64,000 nt of DNA from Saxidomus purpurata (lineage: Eukaryota > Mollusca > Bivalvia > Venerida > Veneridae), in NCBI GenBank assembly GCA_022818135.1, contig JAFMSR010000007.1, positions 10,014,799 to 10,078,798 of the forward strand, read 5' to 3'. Below, in pieces: positions 34,337 to 46,607 of this stretch. Position 1 is the stretch's first letter; every line of letters begins with the position of its first letter. The notes under the pieces were generated by a model. It saw nothing but the letters and a program-made list of their open reading frames with translations, did not search any database and had not been told where the DNA came from. A program made the position numbers and the translations under genes.

Positions 34337-35138
34337 CAGTTGACTCTCAGTATCTCAAACTCGCTTATCTCGAATTTCCGTTTAAGTCGAAGAAATGATA
34401 AAGTCCCGTCAAATTTCCTTCTTTATCTATGTACTTTAACTCCTTTTAAGACAAAATTTGACATATCGAGACTCCGGATGTGTCGAAGGGATTTTTTGGT
34501 CCCGTCAATCAAATTCCAGTGTATTATCAACTCGTTAAGTCGAAGTACGAAAGTCACCGACGGATCAAAGGTGCAGTGGGTCAAAGCAAGGTACGTGTAA
34601 TTAATGATGAAAAATGCGGTAATTACTTTAAAGACTTAATTCATTCGAGAGGTTAAATGATAATAGTGATTGGGTTTTATAAAAAAAGATGATTTCTTAA
34701 CGAATTTATCAGTCTGTAAATATTTTGTTTTGTAGTTAGTTGCTGTTCTTATGTTTATTATATACGAATGCTCTGACTTCCGGTTCAAAAAACGCTACTT
34801 TCAATTTCGCCCGACGTGTACTTTTGTTTTCGCTCGGGCCGATACAAGTTTGTAGATGTGCTTGATATTTATTACTAAGGGCTGTTTGGGTATATGCAAA
34901 AATAAAATGTAATTAAAATTGAATTTGTGTTCCAATGTTTCAGGGAAAGTGTGCATCAATAAAATAAATACAAATAGTTGTCTGTCTTGAAAACAGGGAA
35001 TTGTGTGCAATATTCGTCTATATATGTCCATATACGTCCAAAAAACAACAACTAAAAGCTCCTCCTTTTACCTCGAACTTCGTTTATCTCGAAGTAAAAG
35101 GTCTGGTCCCTTGAAATTTGAGATAACGAGAGTCAACT
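34337..35138. mobile_element. Non-autonomous pogo/Tigger-like element, 802 bp
   Basis: The left end reads CAGTTGACTCTCAGTATC and the right end is the inverse of AGTTGACTCTCGTTATCTC; TA flanks both (34335-34336, 35139-35140). Terminal 'cagttgactctcgttatctc' and internal 'tctcgaagt' motifs are typical of pogo/Tigger members of the Tc1/mariner superfamily. The interior has only an 86-codon plus-strand and a 76-codon minus-strand frame, neither like a transposase, so mobilisation would need another copy. Confidence 0.7.
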
Positions 35139-35144
35139 TATTAT

Positions 35145-36140
35145 GATTATTATTACTACATATATTATTATCATTATTATTTTATTATTATTTTTATTAT
35201 AATTATCATCATCATTATCATCATCAAAAGTACAATAATTGATAATAGCCTCCTCTACGCTTAAATGGCCAAATGCAGTCACAGGTGGAAGTTCCAAACA
35301 CTACATCTTAGTTAAAAAATAGCCCTTTAACTATATTTCACAAAGGTCATATTTATATAACCACATAAGGAGGCAGTGTTTGGCCTTCCATCTGAAAATG
35401 ATACAAGTCTAGATGAGCTAGACGAATCCTCGAGAGAGTCATTTTCATTCTTATTACATGTGGTTTTAATTATAAGACTCAATCGGGAGCTTTTTGCTCT
35501 TAGATCCTTGTAACCTAGGTTCGGCATCGCGTCCTGGTTGGTGTAATTTGTTATCACCCTGTGACATTTGGCGCCTTATTAAACTTGACAGGACATTTTA
35601 CTATAAAAACCAGTTACCAATCGCTTTCACATACGTGTAGTCACTATCATTTATAGATAGTTACTGTTAAATTTAAGTATATGTTTCGCGTTGGTCTACT
35701 AACCTGGAAAATAAGATTTCGCGTGAAAGAAAATGTTTTATTCTACAAAATAATTTTATTGTAAATTAATTGAACGTCTTTGATTTCTACAGATACCATA
35801 AAGTGATATGGTAATACTTGCGGCCATTGGCTATCATTTACTTATTTTGGCATTGCATGCACTATTGAAGATTTATGTATAATCTGGTTCAGAACTTGTT
35901 ATTGCTGAGAGCTGTTTTTCTTGTAATTGTTTCTTCTGTTTTAACCCTGACGTATTTTGCTATGAATGACTATAAAAAGATTATTATTAAATAGTGCTAA
36001 CGCAGGGAACTAACTCTTGCAAAGAATTTTAGTAATGCTATCAAGATTTACTATCCTTCAATTGAGGAGAGATATTTATTTTATACTGAATAATGAAATA
36101 ATGTGTTTTATCAAAGAAATTTAATGTGATGATATAGATT
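35145..36140. other. No gene seen; ATT/ATC-rich start
   Basis: Begins with an imperfect (ATT/TCA)n stretch (about 35140-35230). No exon recognised; the 76-codon minus-strand frame at 35327-35557 has no features. Confidence 0.45.
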
Positions 36141-36142
36141 TG

Positions 36143-36252
36143 AATGTGGAATATAGCTCAACTCAAAGTGATACAATTTTCACACTTTAACTCGCGCTTT
36201 GCGCTGGTGAAAATATTACAATTGTATTACTCCGTGAGATGTATTCCATATT
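36143..36252. repeat. Palindromic MITE-like element, ~110 bp
   Basis: The left arm 'aatgtggaatatagctca' and right arm 'tgagatgtattccatatt' are inverted copies with a few mismatches. The tip is 'cgcgctttgcgc'. Similar in design to the elements at 46.4 and 46.8 kb but different in sequence. Confidence 0.6.
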
Positions 36253-36907
36253 AACTCAAAACAAACAAACATCCTCTATATATTCGTTTAAATACAACGA
36301 CAAAAGCACAACACGTTCACTTGTAGCTAAAGATTTGGGATTGACCATTAAACTGGAATCGGAGACTGGCCAAAAATTGGAAGTGGCCTAAATTTGACAA
36401 ACAGACAGACGGACAGACGAACCGACATATAGAAGTAGTACATATGTGCAAGAAAATATGTATTTTTTATCTTATTCAGTTAATGTATACTATCATATTG
36501 GATCTGTTCTGCTGCGTCACTGGGATGTTAGTATAAACAAATTGTACGTCCTGTCATAATATCGTTCGTTTAAACACGGTAGTTATTACTGAGTTGCAGT
36601 TAACTGTGCATTCATGCAGTATTGTTCTTTCAGTATTATAACAATTCACAATCCTTTAACGCCTACAATAAACGTACCTATCGTCAAGAATAAATCATTA
36701 TCGTATTTAACAGTTATCTTACATAGATCTAAAGCGATAATATACAGATAAAACCTCTTATTTTCTATTTTTTCTTCATGAAAAAGAATGTGTACATGCC
36801 CACTGCAGAAATACAATATAACCAACTAGTCGCACGATTAACAGTAGTTAATCTCGTCTATCCGCGAGTCTACCCAGGGTTCTTTGAATCAGTAGAGTGG
36901 AACGTAG

Positions 36908-36915
36908 TATATAAG
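36908..36915 (+). promoter_or_regulatory. TATA box
   Basis: TATATAAG stands 107 bp before the signal-peptide ATG at 37022. Initiation about 30 bp downstream would give a ~80-nt 5' UTR. Confidence 0.45.
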
Positions 36916-37021
36916 TACTAATATTTGTGCAAGGGTCTTTTGTGATATTTGACTGATTGTGAACGACAACACTCTAGCATTCCAATACGAGCTATTGGAC
37001 TTGCAGAAGAAAACAGAAAAA

Positions 37022-37076
37022 ATGAAGATATTTCTCTTATTGTGTATTACGTTCGGATTTGCCTACTGTGCCGACT
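37022..37076 (+). CDS. Candidate first exon of a secreted protein
   Basis: The ATG opens MKIFLLLCITFGFAYCAD, a textbook signal peptide (one basic residue, a hydrophobic core, AYCA before the likely cleavage point). The codon for the next residue is interrupted by GTGAGT, a strong 5' splice site (exon end 37076). Together with the TATA box at 36908 this has the layout of a gene for a small secreted protein or peptide whose remaining exons lie downstream. I could not find the next exon, so the mature product is unknown. Unspliced, the frame continues to 37156 into an AT-rich, implausible tail. Confidence 0.5.
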
Positions 37077-37159
37077 GTGAGTACCTATATAAATATATCA
37101 GTTATTTTTTTGTATATTGCATTTTGTTATTGTCTGACAGTGTAAGTATCAGCTAATCT

Positions 37160-38090
37160 ACTTATTGGCTGATTATCCTGTTAATGTTTTGTCAAATTTG
37201 TTGAATGTGTTTCAATATTGAATATGGCCACACATGAAATATGTACAGAAGTGTTCAATGCGACAAAGTCTGATTATTTTAAAGTTGGATACTGGGGTAT
37301 ACTCGATCAAGTTACGTGATTAAATCTAATTAGCGTACAAAAGGCACAAAGTATACAAATAATGTACATGTATCCTTACATGTATAAAAGCGTGTCAAGA
37401 TTCCACAGCACTAGCTGGTGCGCCTTACTATGTTTATCTTGGTGTAATGTTATTTGCTCAGCCCTTACCAATGACGTGGCGTTCTCCTAAGCCTTAAGTG
37501 CACATAGTTCAAGTTCAAGATGCATGTCCTTAAGTTTTGTTATTTTAAACGGCTCTGATTTAGTTTTGATTTATGATGTGCAAAATGTATAATGTCCTTC
37601 ACGGTTAGTTTAACATGTCTATGAATACATAATAACCGTTTTGACATCATCTATTTACTAGTTTTATATGTCGGTCAAACTACATAGCTTATGTTTAACA
37701 TGTTGAAATGACATACCGACTTAAAATATTGTATAGTTAAATAGCAAAATAAAAATGACTGACATTCGTGAAAAAACACAATTAAGAAGATGCGTTCACA
37801 GTAAATTGCAGACGAAAATCAAAGCACTGGTACGTACTTTTCAGAAAGTTGAAAACAGAGGTACTAGAACTGCGGTTACACCTAATAAACTTAACAGCCC
37901 ACTGCATAATGTTTTGTAGTGAATAATAAAATTTCCAGGAAAGTAAAGTTTCAAAGTATTTGTAAAATGTTTAACGCTTTGATTTGAATTTTTAGTTCCA
38001 TGAATTTGCACATATACATATAAGGCCATTTAGATAAACTGTTTTCTCAGATTATCATATGAAGGACATGCAATAACCAATGGTATTAGT
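37160..38090. other. No exon recognised
   Basis: If the signal-peptide exon is real this is its first intron. No acceptor with a convincing open frame was found by eye. Confidence 0.35.
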
Positions 38091-38092
38091 AC

Positions 38093-38775
38093 AAATACAA
38101 AATACAAATACAAAGTTTATTTTCTGTCGGCATGTTACATTAACATATATAAACATAAGCTATGTATAGCTTTTGACCGACTTGTAGTCTTCAATGACAT
38201 TTTCTTTCGTTTACTGCAAGGTCCGTATGTAATATACGGACCCTGGTTTACTGGTATACACTAGTTGGTCTTGCTCAACGACCTGCTTCAATCTGTTATC
38301 TATGGGACGAAACCCTTAATCTGATGAGTGACTGACACAATTTATTTACGTATACGAGTTTTTACCAAGTTCACCAGGTATAAAATCGTTCTTTTTTGTT
38401 GTAGTTTTTAAACATCAGTATTCGTGTGCAAAGCTGTCAATACATGCACCATTTCCATAGAAAATTTGTTTGCGAAACCACATACTTCACTACAATAATT
38501 TAGAATAGGCGCTACTTCTTAATCAAATAAATATATTTTATGTTTAAAGGAATATATGTAAATTTGAACAAGTACTTGTTTAACCTAAAACCTGCTTTTC
38601 GCGCTTGACTAGCTTATGCGCAACGATCCACCACTGGTTACACCAAAATACGAAAATCGTTTAACAATTTCTACAATTTCGCCTCCGTAATTAGAAGCTA
38701 GATTGCTATAGACAGTGTTTCTCCTTTTCGAAAAAACCATCACCTTTGTTTTAGCTGTATTTCCCTTCATTTTTA
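38093..38775 (-). pseudogene. LINE fragment, RT piece plus 3' tail
   Basis: On the minus strand, 38775-38609 encodes NTAKTKVMVFSKRRNT and GGEIVEIVKRFSYFGVTS, the block just after the YADD motif in LINE reverse transcriptases. Further along the same strand the sequence ends in 'aaataaactttgtatttg', with a (TTTGTA)-type tail at about 38093-38120. These may be the two ends of one shortened element. Too short and frame-broken to function. Confidence 0.6.
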
Positions 38776-38880
38776 GCTCGACTATTCGGAGCATATAGAA
38801 AACTATTACAGTCACTTGTGCGTCGGCGATGGCGTCGGCGTTGCAGCTTTGGTTAAAGTTTTGCCTGCAAGACAATTTAC
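38775..38880 (-). repeat. 'agctcgact' dispersed repeat
   Basis: 'tttttagctcgactattcgg' followed by 'gtcggcgatggcgtcggcgt' matches the start of the block at 41119. This is a common short repeat in bivalve non-coding DNA. Confidence 0.5.
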
Positions 38881-38889
38881 AATATAGTA

Positions 38890-40300
38890 CAATATCTTGC
38901 CATCATGTACTGGATTTCTCTGCAATACAACGGACATGGGATAAATTACTTCTCGGGCAAAGATAGTGCATTCTTTATTTGGTTTTAGGTACCTAACATC
39001 TGCAGAATCCGTACGGAGTCTTCAATGTATCCTAATGCATCGTGCAAATGTCACTTGCACATAATCATTTCAAAACATCTTATAGTTGGCACCTTCAAAT
39101 GTAAACGCCTCTCCCCCCGCGGGTAACAATCATGTGACTATTCGAAATGAAGTTTGCAGGGATTAATTGCCGCAGTGTCGACTAATAGTTTTACTGAAAG
39201 GATCTATTATATGATGAGATTGTCTGTATATAAAACAGTATTGAAGCAGCATGGTTTCCTTGTGCTAAAATCACAGTTTCATAGTAGTGGTTGGTAATAT
39301 ACATTTAAGCAACGCACGATCAAACATTTTTCGATGATGCAACCAATCCGTATGTATGTAATACTGTCCGTCCGCCCGCACATACCCAGTATACATTAGG
39401 GTGTTGAGTTTCTGAGCAACTTTGCATTGCGTGGTTTCCGGGTTCATTACATCATGTATTGTGGCGGTAAACAATGTACAGTAGAGTAAAAAGACCATAG
39501 TAACACCTAAAGGATTAGCTCACAACGGCCTTATATATATTTCGTCCGTATGTCCGTCCAGATGCATTATTTAAACCCAAGTGTCACGTACAATTTCGTT
39601 GTACTTAGGGCCTAACGAAGAGTTTAAAGTACAGTGTATTTAATAGTTTGTCCTTATTCCTGAAGTTTAAAGTGTTGGTGAGAATCTTTCCTATTTCTTA
39701 AACGTATTTGATTCGGTAGAAAATGCGACGTCCGAGCTGTAAGTGGTATACACATTTTGTATATACATCCGCTTCCAAATGGGAAGATATACTGGCGAAC
39801 AAAGCTTCTCAGGAGCTGCAGAAATTTTAATCGAACACATGCTCCGAAATATAGCTTTCGGGGCAGCGCCATATACGAGGTGCCCATACTATCGTTATGC
39901 ATTGATGACAATTAAACTATGATGCCGCGGGTGTGCGGAAATATTTCATTAATTAAGCCGAAGCCCGTTCAATTCAGTTCTACAATGGACTGGTCCATCT
40001 TTCAATTTCGTCAGTACCATTAAGTGTTCAATGAGGTGTCCACTGAAAAAACTGCACAGATGTGCATGATGATCATGATTTGCACTGATCGCAAAGACAA
40101 AATCATTTGCTACCAGAAATACACGTAAAGCAAACACATCTTACTTTTATGCAAGAAACGGTTATTCAAAAAAAGCTAGCTGCCTGAGTTCACGAAAGGA
40201 AAAGTGAAACTACATGTATAATACTGATATTCGATGTAAAACTAAAAACATATATTATTAGTTATACAGATTCTTGACGGTGTAAACGGACTCGTATAGC
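38890..40300. other. No supported gene
   Basis: Several short minus-strand frames (39271-39498, 39654-39911, 39949-40137) are open, but I recognise no domain in any of them. Confidence 0.4.
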
Positions 40301-40365
40301 CTGTTCGTGCCGATATTAGCCCGAGCCGTCAGGTTTCCCTTCACCGCTGACGTAATTTGAAAAAC

Positions 40366-40381
40366 ATGGCGGCGCCTGCAG
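40366..40381 (+). CDS. Possible housekeeping-type first exon (five codons)
   Basis: In a GC-richer stretch with a CRE-like TGACGTAA 17 bp upstream, AAACATGGCGGCGCCTGCAG is followed by GTAAGA, a near-consensus donor. The encoded start is MAAPA. The layout resembles the first exon of a broadly expressed gene. The remainder is not recognised, and the intron would contain the GTCGC foldback. It could equally be chance. Confidence 0.25.
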
Positions 40382-40439
40382 GTAAGAAGGTGGTAATAAA
40401 CTTTTGTTTCACCGGCGGTGAAGTGGCTACTTTTTACCT

Positions 40440-40935
40440 TTCACCGGTAGACGGGCGACATGCGATACGACATAAATGTCGCTTCGCATTGTCGAGCGTC
40501 GTTTGAGATTGTCGCATGTCGTTTGAAATTGTCGCGCGTCGACCCTCAAACAAAACCGCGACACGCGATATACGATACGACATTAGGAAAATGTCGCTTC
40601 GCATTGTCGAGCGTCGTTTGAGATTATCGCGTGTCGTTTGATAATGTCGCCGTCGCATTTGCAGGGTCGACACACGACAACGCGAAGTGACATCGCCACA
40701 ATACGAAGTGACATAGCGACAATGCGATACGACACTCGACAATGCGAAGTGACATCGCGATATATCGTGCTTTTATAGGCGACATTTTAAAGTGGATATC
40801 GCGACATTTTCGTTTGAGATTGTCGCCGTCGTTTGCGATTGTCGGGTGTCACTTCGTAATGTCGCTATGTCACTTCGCGTTGTCGTGTGTCGACCAGGCA
40901 AACGCGACGGCGACATTATAAATGGCCCCAACAGG
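40440..40935. mobile_element. GTCGC-rich foldback element, ~500 bp
   Basis: The block is a patchwork of 'attgtcgc', 'gtgtcgtttga' and 'gaagtgacatcgc' units in both orientations. A ~100-bp piece at about 40446-40545 is directly repeated at about 40561-40660. GGTCGACACACGACAACG and ~30 further bases (about 40665-40712) are inverted at 40847-40894. CpG-rich against an AT-rich background. Overlapping frames on both strands are by-products. Non-autonomous DNA transposon or complex satellite. Confidence 0.7.
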
Positions 40936-41118
40936 ATTCCGTACTGGGGTGAACGACAAATAAGCGCGCCAATACGACAAAACAGATATTTGTCATTCAA
41001 GCGTATTGTCGCGTCTGTAGAGCACCAACACGCGGTATTTCTTCTTATTCGTTTTTACAATAAGGAATAAGTAGCCAACTTTGTAGTCCTCATTTTACTG
41101 GGACGTATTTTATTTTTT

Positions 41119-41760
41119 AGCTCGACTTTTCGAAGAAAAGGGGAGCTATCCTACTCGCGTCGGCGTCCGCGTCTGTAGACAAGAGAAGGTAACTCTGAAA
41201 AAAAAAATAAGGTCCTTTTCGACTTAGAATCTCGGTTAAGTTTTTCGTACCAGTCCTGTTTGAGATATTAGTTGGAATACTTTTTTACCATCATGATCCG
41301 CACACATAGGCAGGAGATGGTAATTTTATCAAGGAATTTATTTGAATTATGGCCCTTTTCGACTTAGAAACTCAGTTTCCATTCTTATCCACTTGTTGAT
41401 TTCACCGCAGAGTAGAAGTTCTTATTATTGTGTTTATGTTCACTTTCATGTAGTATTGACTTTGCCATAAGTTATTCCTTATGTTTGTAAATGGCCAAAG
41501 GCAAAGTATGCGATGCTAATAAACTGATTGATTGATTGTTGTTGATTCACCATTTGAGATATTACTTTGAAAATTGGAGTACTTATGTACCATCATGAGA
41601 CCTACCTGTAATCAAGAGAAGATAACTCGGTGAAAGTGTTTCTTGATTTGTACCTAGAAATTCATAGTTAAAGTCTTGTGAGCCTTTTACTGTCAAAGTT
41701 TTGTTTTATTGTCAAGCATTAAAAAGTCGAGCGCGCTGTTCTACTGACAGCTCTTGATTA
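41119..41760. repeat. 'agctcgact' repeat with embedded retroelement tail
   Basis: It begins 'tttttagctcgacttttcg' with 'cgcgtcggcgtccgcgtctg', continues with 'ggtaactctg', 'ccttttcgacttagaa' (twice) and 'catcatga' blocks, and ends 'aaaaagtcgagcgcgctgtt', roughly the inverse of its start. At about 41440-41545 a piece ending in 'aataaactgattgattgatt' interrupts it, probably a short retroposed LINE or SINE end. Confidence 0.6.
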
Positions 41761-41764
41761 TTGA

Positions 41765-43300
41765 ATAGTGTATATACATAAGTGGTACAAAGACATCCGT
41801 ACCTGCTCTTAAATGTAAATCAATTTAAAATCCTTTTGAACGAATGAAACGAGGTATTTTATTGCTTCTTATAGAAAATGAATTCGAAGGCTTGTATGTA
41901 TTTGACTTTTTGCACTACGTAAAAATGCAATTTAACTAGTATATGCATTTAATAGATTTGAAGATCGATTCATATGACCGGTTTAGCAATTTGAAAAGTA
42001 GAGGTCATTGAATGTAACGGTTCGTAGCTCATCCGGTTGCCCGAGGACCACCTTCTAACACGGACACATTCATGTTTCATTGGCTAAGTCACGGGGTGTT
42101 CATTTGGTTCTGGTTCATTTGGCGGGTACTTAATTTGTCTGCTGACAAGTTGATACATAAAATGTGAATCAAGATGAACGATATGAAGTTGATGTTTAAG
42201 CCCACACTTACATAAAATGCATTAATCCCTTTTTATCTTGTATATTGTCAATTCAAATCATTTCCACCTTGGTCAAGTTTTCTATGCAAGGTATTTATGC
42301 ACATATTTGGCCACAACTATTCTAGCATGTTGACTGGGACAGCATACAAGGTCAAAGCATCCTGTCTGATAAATTGTGCATGAATTAGTGCTTAATGGCT
42401 TGCAGCAGTCACGATATGTTTTTCTGGTTCATTTGACCCGTACTTTCATCTAGAAATAGTTCAACGGATGACAAAATGATGTAATCAACGTAAAACAAAA
42501 AGAACAACGCTATTTCAAAGTATAAAAGTAACAGTAACTATATTCAGTCAAACCTGCGTATGCAGCCGTTTAATGGATACGTCAATATTGACTGTTTAAT
42601 GTGGGTTACCACTAACACAAGTTCAACTGTATTCTGGACCACGGAACCAATTAAAGTCCGGCATTTTGAACGTCATTCCTCAACGATAACAATAGAACGT
42701 ACCCGAAATGGGATGACTTCCAAAGAAATTGAAGCAGTTTGTCAATAGTTCAAAAGCATTTTCATACTCTATTTAAATCAACAACAACGTTCTACAATTT
42801 GCAGTGTCATGAAATAAGGTAGTTGTTACAATATTGTCAAATCTTAAGTAACATGTGGTATGTGGCCTGTGACTGACCGAACATTGACAATCTCAATGTA
42901 TTGTGTTCACATTTACAGTTGAAGTTTGTTTTGAAACTGATCTTCATGTTTTCGATATTTAATCTTTATTTGTTGATTTTATTCGTCTTCGTAAATATCC
43001 TTTTACTTCAGCCCGGTTATTTTGAAAAAAAACGATTGGTATTATTTGCTGTAATAAAAACCAACACCACACGAAATTAAACTTTAATGTTATTTCACGA
43101 CTGTGTCACTCGTATTGTGTTAAGTAACAACTACTCTGGAGTCTGAAGTGCAATACATTCTTTCACTTCCAGACAACTATAAGTTTAAAAAAAGGGTCGG
43201 CACCTTTTACCCCTTTATATGAAGGACCATAACTCCTTTGACGTTATTGTGTCACTTAACTTCATAATACCAGCTTTGACGATTAGCTTCATTATACACC
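41765..43300. other. No supported gene
   Basis: Mostly AT-rich DNA. 'cagtcaaacctgcgtatgca' at about 42546 begins a common dispersed repeat and the 62-codon frame after it (42560-42748) belongs to that repeat. Confidence 0.45.
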
Positions 43301-43339
43301 CGGACGTTTAGGGGGTTGTATACTGGAGTCACCGCACTT

Positions 43340-43700
43340 TCCTTGTCCGGGGCATAACTTGAAAACTACTGGTTGTAATACAACTTCATACAATGGTCAA
43401 GCACACTGAGAGGAATTTCAGTGTAAAAGAACCATAACTCTATCTTGGCTTATTACATAGTTATTGTCCATTATTACTTTTCTTTATCCGGAGCATAACT
43501 TAAAAACTACTAATTGGAATAATCAATACAATTTCAGACATTGATCAAGCTTATTAAGGATTGCAGTATACAAGAACCATAACTATATCTTGGCTAACTA
43601 CAGAGTTATTGTCCATTTACTTGTCCAGAGCATAACTTGAAAGCTACTGGTTTTAATTCATCTAGATAGGAATCGAGTCTTCAAGAACCATAACTCTTTG
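43340..43700. repeat. Dispersed repeat 'cataacttgaaaactac', three blocks
   Basis: Three ~120-bp blocks share 'gcataacttgaaaactac', 'caatggtcaagc', 'agaaccataactctatcttg' and 'agttattgtcc'. They match 21590-21820. Confidence 0.7.
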
Positions 43701-45590
43701 AATTTCAATTATAATCTTCACTGTTTGCTTTTTTTCTTTACTAAATTTTCAATGACTACTTTGATGAAACAGCATTAATGACGACTCCATTTTAGAACAG
43801 AAAATAACATGAACTTTTTATTAATCAGGCAACAATAGAAATCAAGCAGATAAAGCTGTGCAAAATCAGTACGATATTTGCACAAGTACCGGTATATTTT
43901 AATATTAAATTTGGTTTAGCTTTCACTCAGTTTATTTACAATCATGCATGAGTGCCGCGGAACGTTGACAACACCAGCAAAATGCTTTTGGTCTATATCA
44001 TGACCAAACACATCAACATGATAATGTTGAAAACGATTATAGTCTATTAAAATATATGCACATCTATGTATACAGGAATATCACATTCAAGAATCCACTC
44101 AGAACAGCAGTTTTAAGATCACTAATGCATCAATAAGATACCTTTGTATCTAACCGCATTTTAACAGTTAAAACATTATAAAAGCATAAATTCAAAAGAT
44201 ATGTAAATGTTCGCGGGTATGAGTAATAATTGGAAAGAATTACGGTGTTCGAAACTTAAATGCAGTCTATCCGAAAACTATTTTAAACTGCTCTGTCAAA
44301 ATACAACTTCATATGTAGAATATTCAAATTTTTTTGTTTTAAGAAAAGAAATGAACAAAAATGATCGACATATCTGAAGAAATAATTTGTTTACAAAAAT
44401 GTCGGTCGTGACATGAAAATGCACAAGCAACATCATCTATTGACTTAGGATGGAAGAGCTGGGTCTCCTGGTTACATAAAACTCTGTATTGCTGGTCATT
44501 GTTTGAAAACAAATATCATCAGATGGAAAATCAGGTCGCAAAGCTGGTTTATGGCACGGAAAGGCGAGTGTGTGTGGTGTGTTTGTGTGTGTGTGGGGGG
44601 GAGGGGGGGGAAGTGGTAGAGACAGAGACTGGAGATACACTATGGCTGTTTTGAATTATCGGAAACACGCAATTATTATTCCATATAGAAACGTTTGGAC
44701 AAATAATAATTGTAAATGTGTATCACAGATTTTTTCACCGTATGGGGTATGGAAAATTTCTTAAAACCTCATACCAGTGGAGAAGTATAGAATAAACTCG
44801 ATGCCATCAGGAGTTCAGTCATAGTGGTCTAATGCAAGAGTAACCCAGCAGGCCATTTTCACAGTGGTCATTAGCAAGAGTAACCCAGCAGGCTATGTTT
44901 TAATGAGTGTAACCAAAGGGCAAGCCAGACATGTTAATTCGTGATTTATCAAGTATAGCTAAAAGTAGATCAGTTAGATCAGCTAGATCAGATTTACCTT
45001 CCGGTTGTATCTGTCCATGTTACTAATTAGCCAATTAAAGTTTTCTAAATAGTTAATGGTCCGTAAATTCATTTTTACAACTATCTGTTCCTATGGCATA
45101 TAACATGAACACTAACATAACTAGCTTATCATTTTTGTTTGCATCTTTTGTTTGTTCTTTAAATAACGCCTTAAACGGGTGGCACGTTATGTTCATACCG
45201 TCCGTCCGTACATCCATCTGTCTATCTGCCTGCCTGTTGTTCGACGGGAAAAAAATCGCATTGTGCACATTCTAGCATAAAATGTGCTGTTCTTGCCCAT
45301 TTTGCCGGTGTTTTAACAGGAGAAAAAACGTGTGTTAACGGGGAGATTCACGCGCCGTTATAACCCGTTTTCATTTATGCGCAGTACAGGGCCATTGTAA
45401 ACAATGGACCTGTCTCCCAAGTCTTACATCATGTACGGCGTCAACAGTGCCGGGCTTAAAAACCGCTGGTGACGTCATAAATATGACGTAAACAACACGG
45501 ACGTTGTCCCGCGCATTATTGAACATCGTACCAGTAAGAGCGTTTCATTTTTATTTTTATGATTTTTTATGTTATTTATGCTAGAATAGA
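43700..45590. other. No supported gene; one GT/G-rich tract
   Basis: A (GT)n then G-rich tract lies at about 44568-44612. A ~57-bp phrase 'agagtaacccagcaggc' with 'cagtggtc' is duplicated at 44819-44900. No gene seen. Confidence 0.5.
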
Positions 45591-45733
45591 GCTAACGAAC
45601 GTTTTTTCGTGTTACAACACCTGCAGAAACCCTCTGGATATGTTGGTGCCCTCGCCCTAACGGGCTCGGGCACCAACAACAACCATCCCTCGGGATTCTG
45701 CAGATGTTATAACACGAAAAAACGTGCGTTAAC
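45591..45733. repeat. Foldback element, ~143 bp
   Basis: Arms 'acgttttttcgtgtt', 'ctgcagaa' and 'gttggtgcc' are repeated inverted around a short centre (ccctaacgggctcgggc). A further 'gaaaaaacgtgtgttaacg' at 45322 repeats the arm end, so the full element may begin near 45290. Confidence 0.8.
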
Positions 45734-46380
45734 CCTACAATGAAAACTCTTTATCCATTGTTAAGCACCATAAGAAGTGGGTCAGCGGCCAAGGTCGTTG
45801 CCAAGATTAAACTGTTGCTTTAAGATATCTTGATTTGAATATTTGTTCCAATGGTAAATTCATTTCCTTAATAAATAATAATAGAGATTTTTGAAATCAG
45901 GTCAATGGATGTATATACCGTACAATTTGTTAACAGTTTAGAGAAAGCCCAAAGCGGAGTTGTATATTTCAGTTACACTTGAATCTGCTTTAGCAAATTG
46001 GCAATTTAGGTGAGGGGTTGACAGGTTGACACTTTTGCTGTCCAAATTGAAAAATAGCGGCATATTTGAAGAATACATCCAACTTGTAACAATGATATTG
46101 AGACAACATTTCATGTAATAAATCAGTGTTCTGTTTACCAGCCCTCGAGACCAAAGGATAGGCACCAGGGGATTGTTTACATTAATGGTTTTCGTTAAAA
46201 AAATATGTCATTCATATTTCAGCTTTAAATAATATTCCGATTGAAGTCTAAGTTTTATTTCCCACCTCTTTATACGTTTTTATTTTTATATTTTTAGAAT
46301 ATTGAAAAGCTGTTTAGTCACTGCTGATAATGTCTGATGCGACTATATTTATTGGTTAACATTGATAACAGTTTACCTAA

Positions 46381-46530
46381 AATTGTTGGTATCGGTGTAA
46401 TATCACGTTAATTTCACTCGTGAACACCAAAAGTTGTTATTTTCACTCGTGGCTGCGCCACTCGTGAAAATATCACTTTTGGTGCCCACTCAGTGAAATT
46501 ATAACGTGATCTTACACCGAAACCAACAAT
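46381..46530. repeat. Foldback element, copy A (150 bp)
   Basis: AATTGTTGGTATCGGTGTAA at the left is inverted at the right (...ttacaccgaaaccaacaatt). The tip 'cactcgtggctgcgccactc' is itself a hairpin. Nearly identical to 46801-46940. Confidence 0.9.
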
Positions 46531-46544
46531 TATCCTCTATTTCT

Positions 46545-46607
46545 CAGTGAAATAAAAGTGATAATCCACAGTTTTGAAACAGTGGATTACCATTTTTATT
46601 TTCACTG
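46545..46607. repeat. Hairpin, 63 bp
   Basis: 'cagtgaaataaaagtgataa' with 'tccac' is inverted as 'gtgga' with 'ttaccatttttattttcactg'-type sequence around a 'agttttgaaac' loop. It lies between the two foldback copies and overlaps neither. Confidence 0.8.

Noticed and set aside
39271..39498. 75-residue secreted peptide (MVFLLYCTLFTATIHDV...) on the minus strand with an upstream TATA-like ATATATATAA
   Set aside because: The hydrophobic start is short and the TATA sequence is only ~35-40 bp before the ATG, leaving almost no 5' UTR. No family is recognised.
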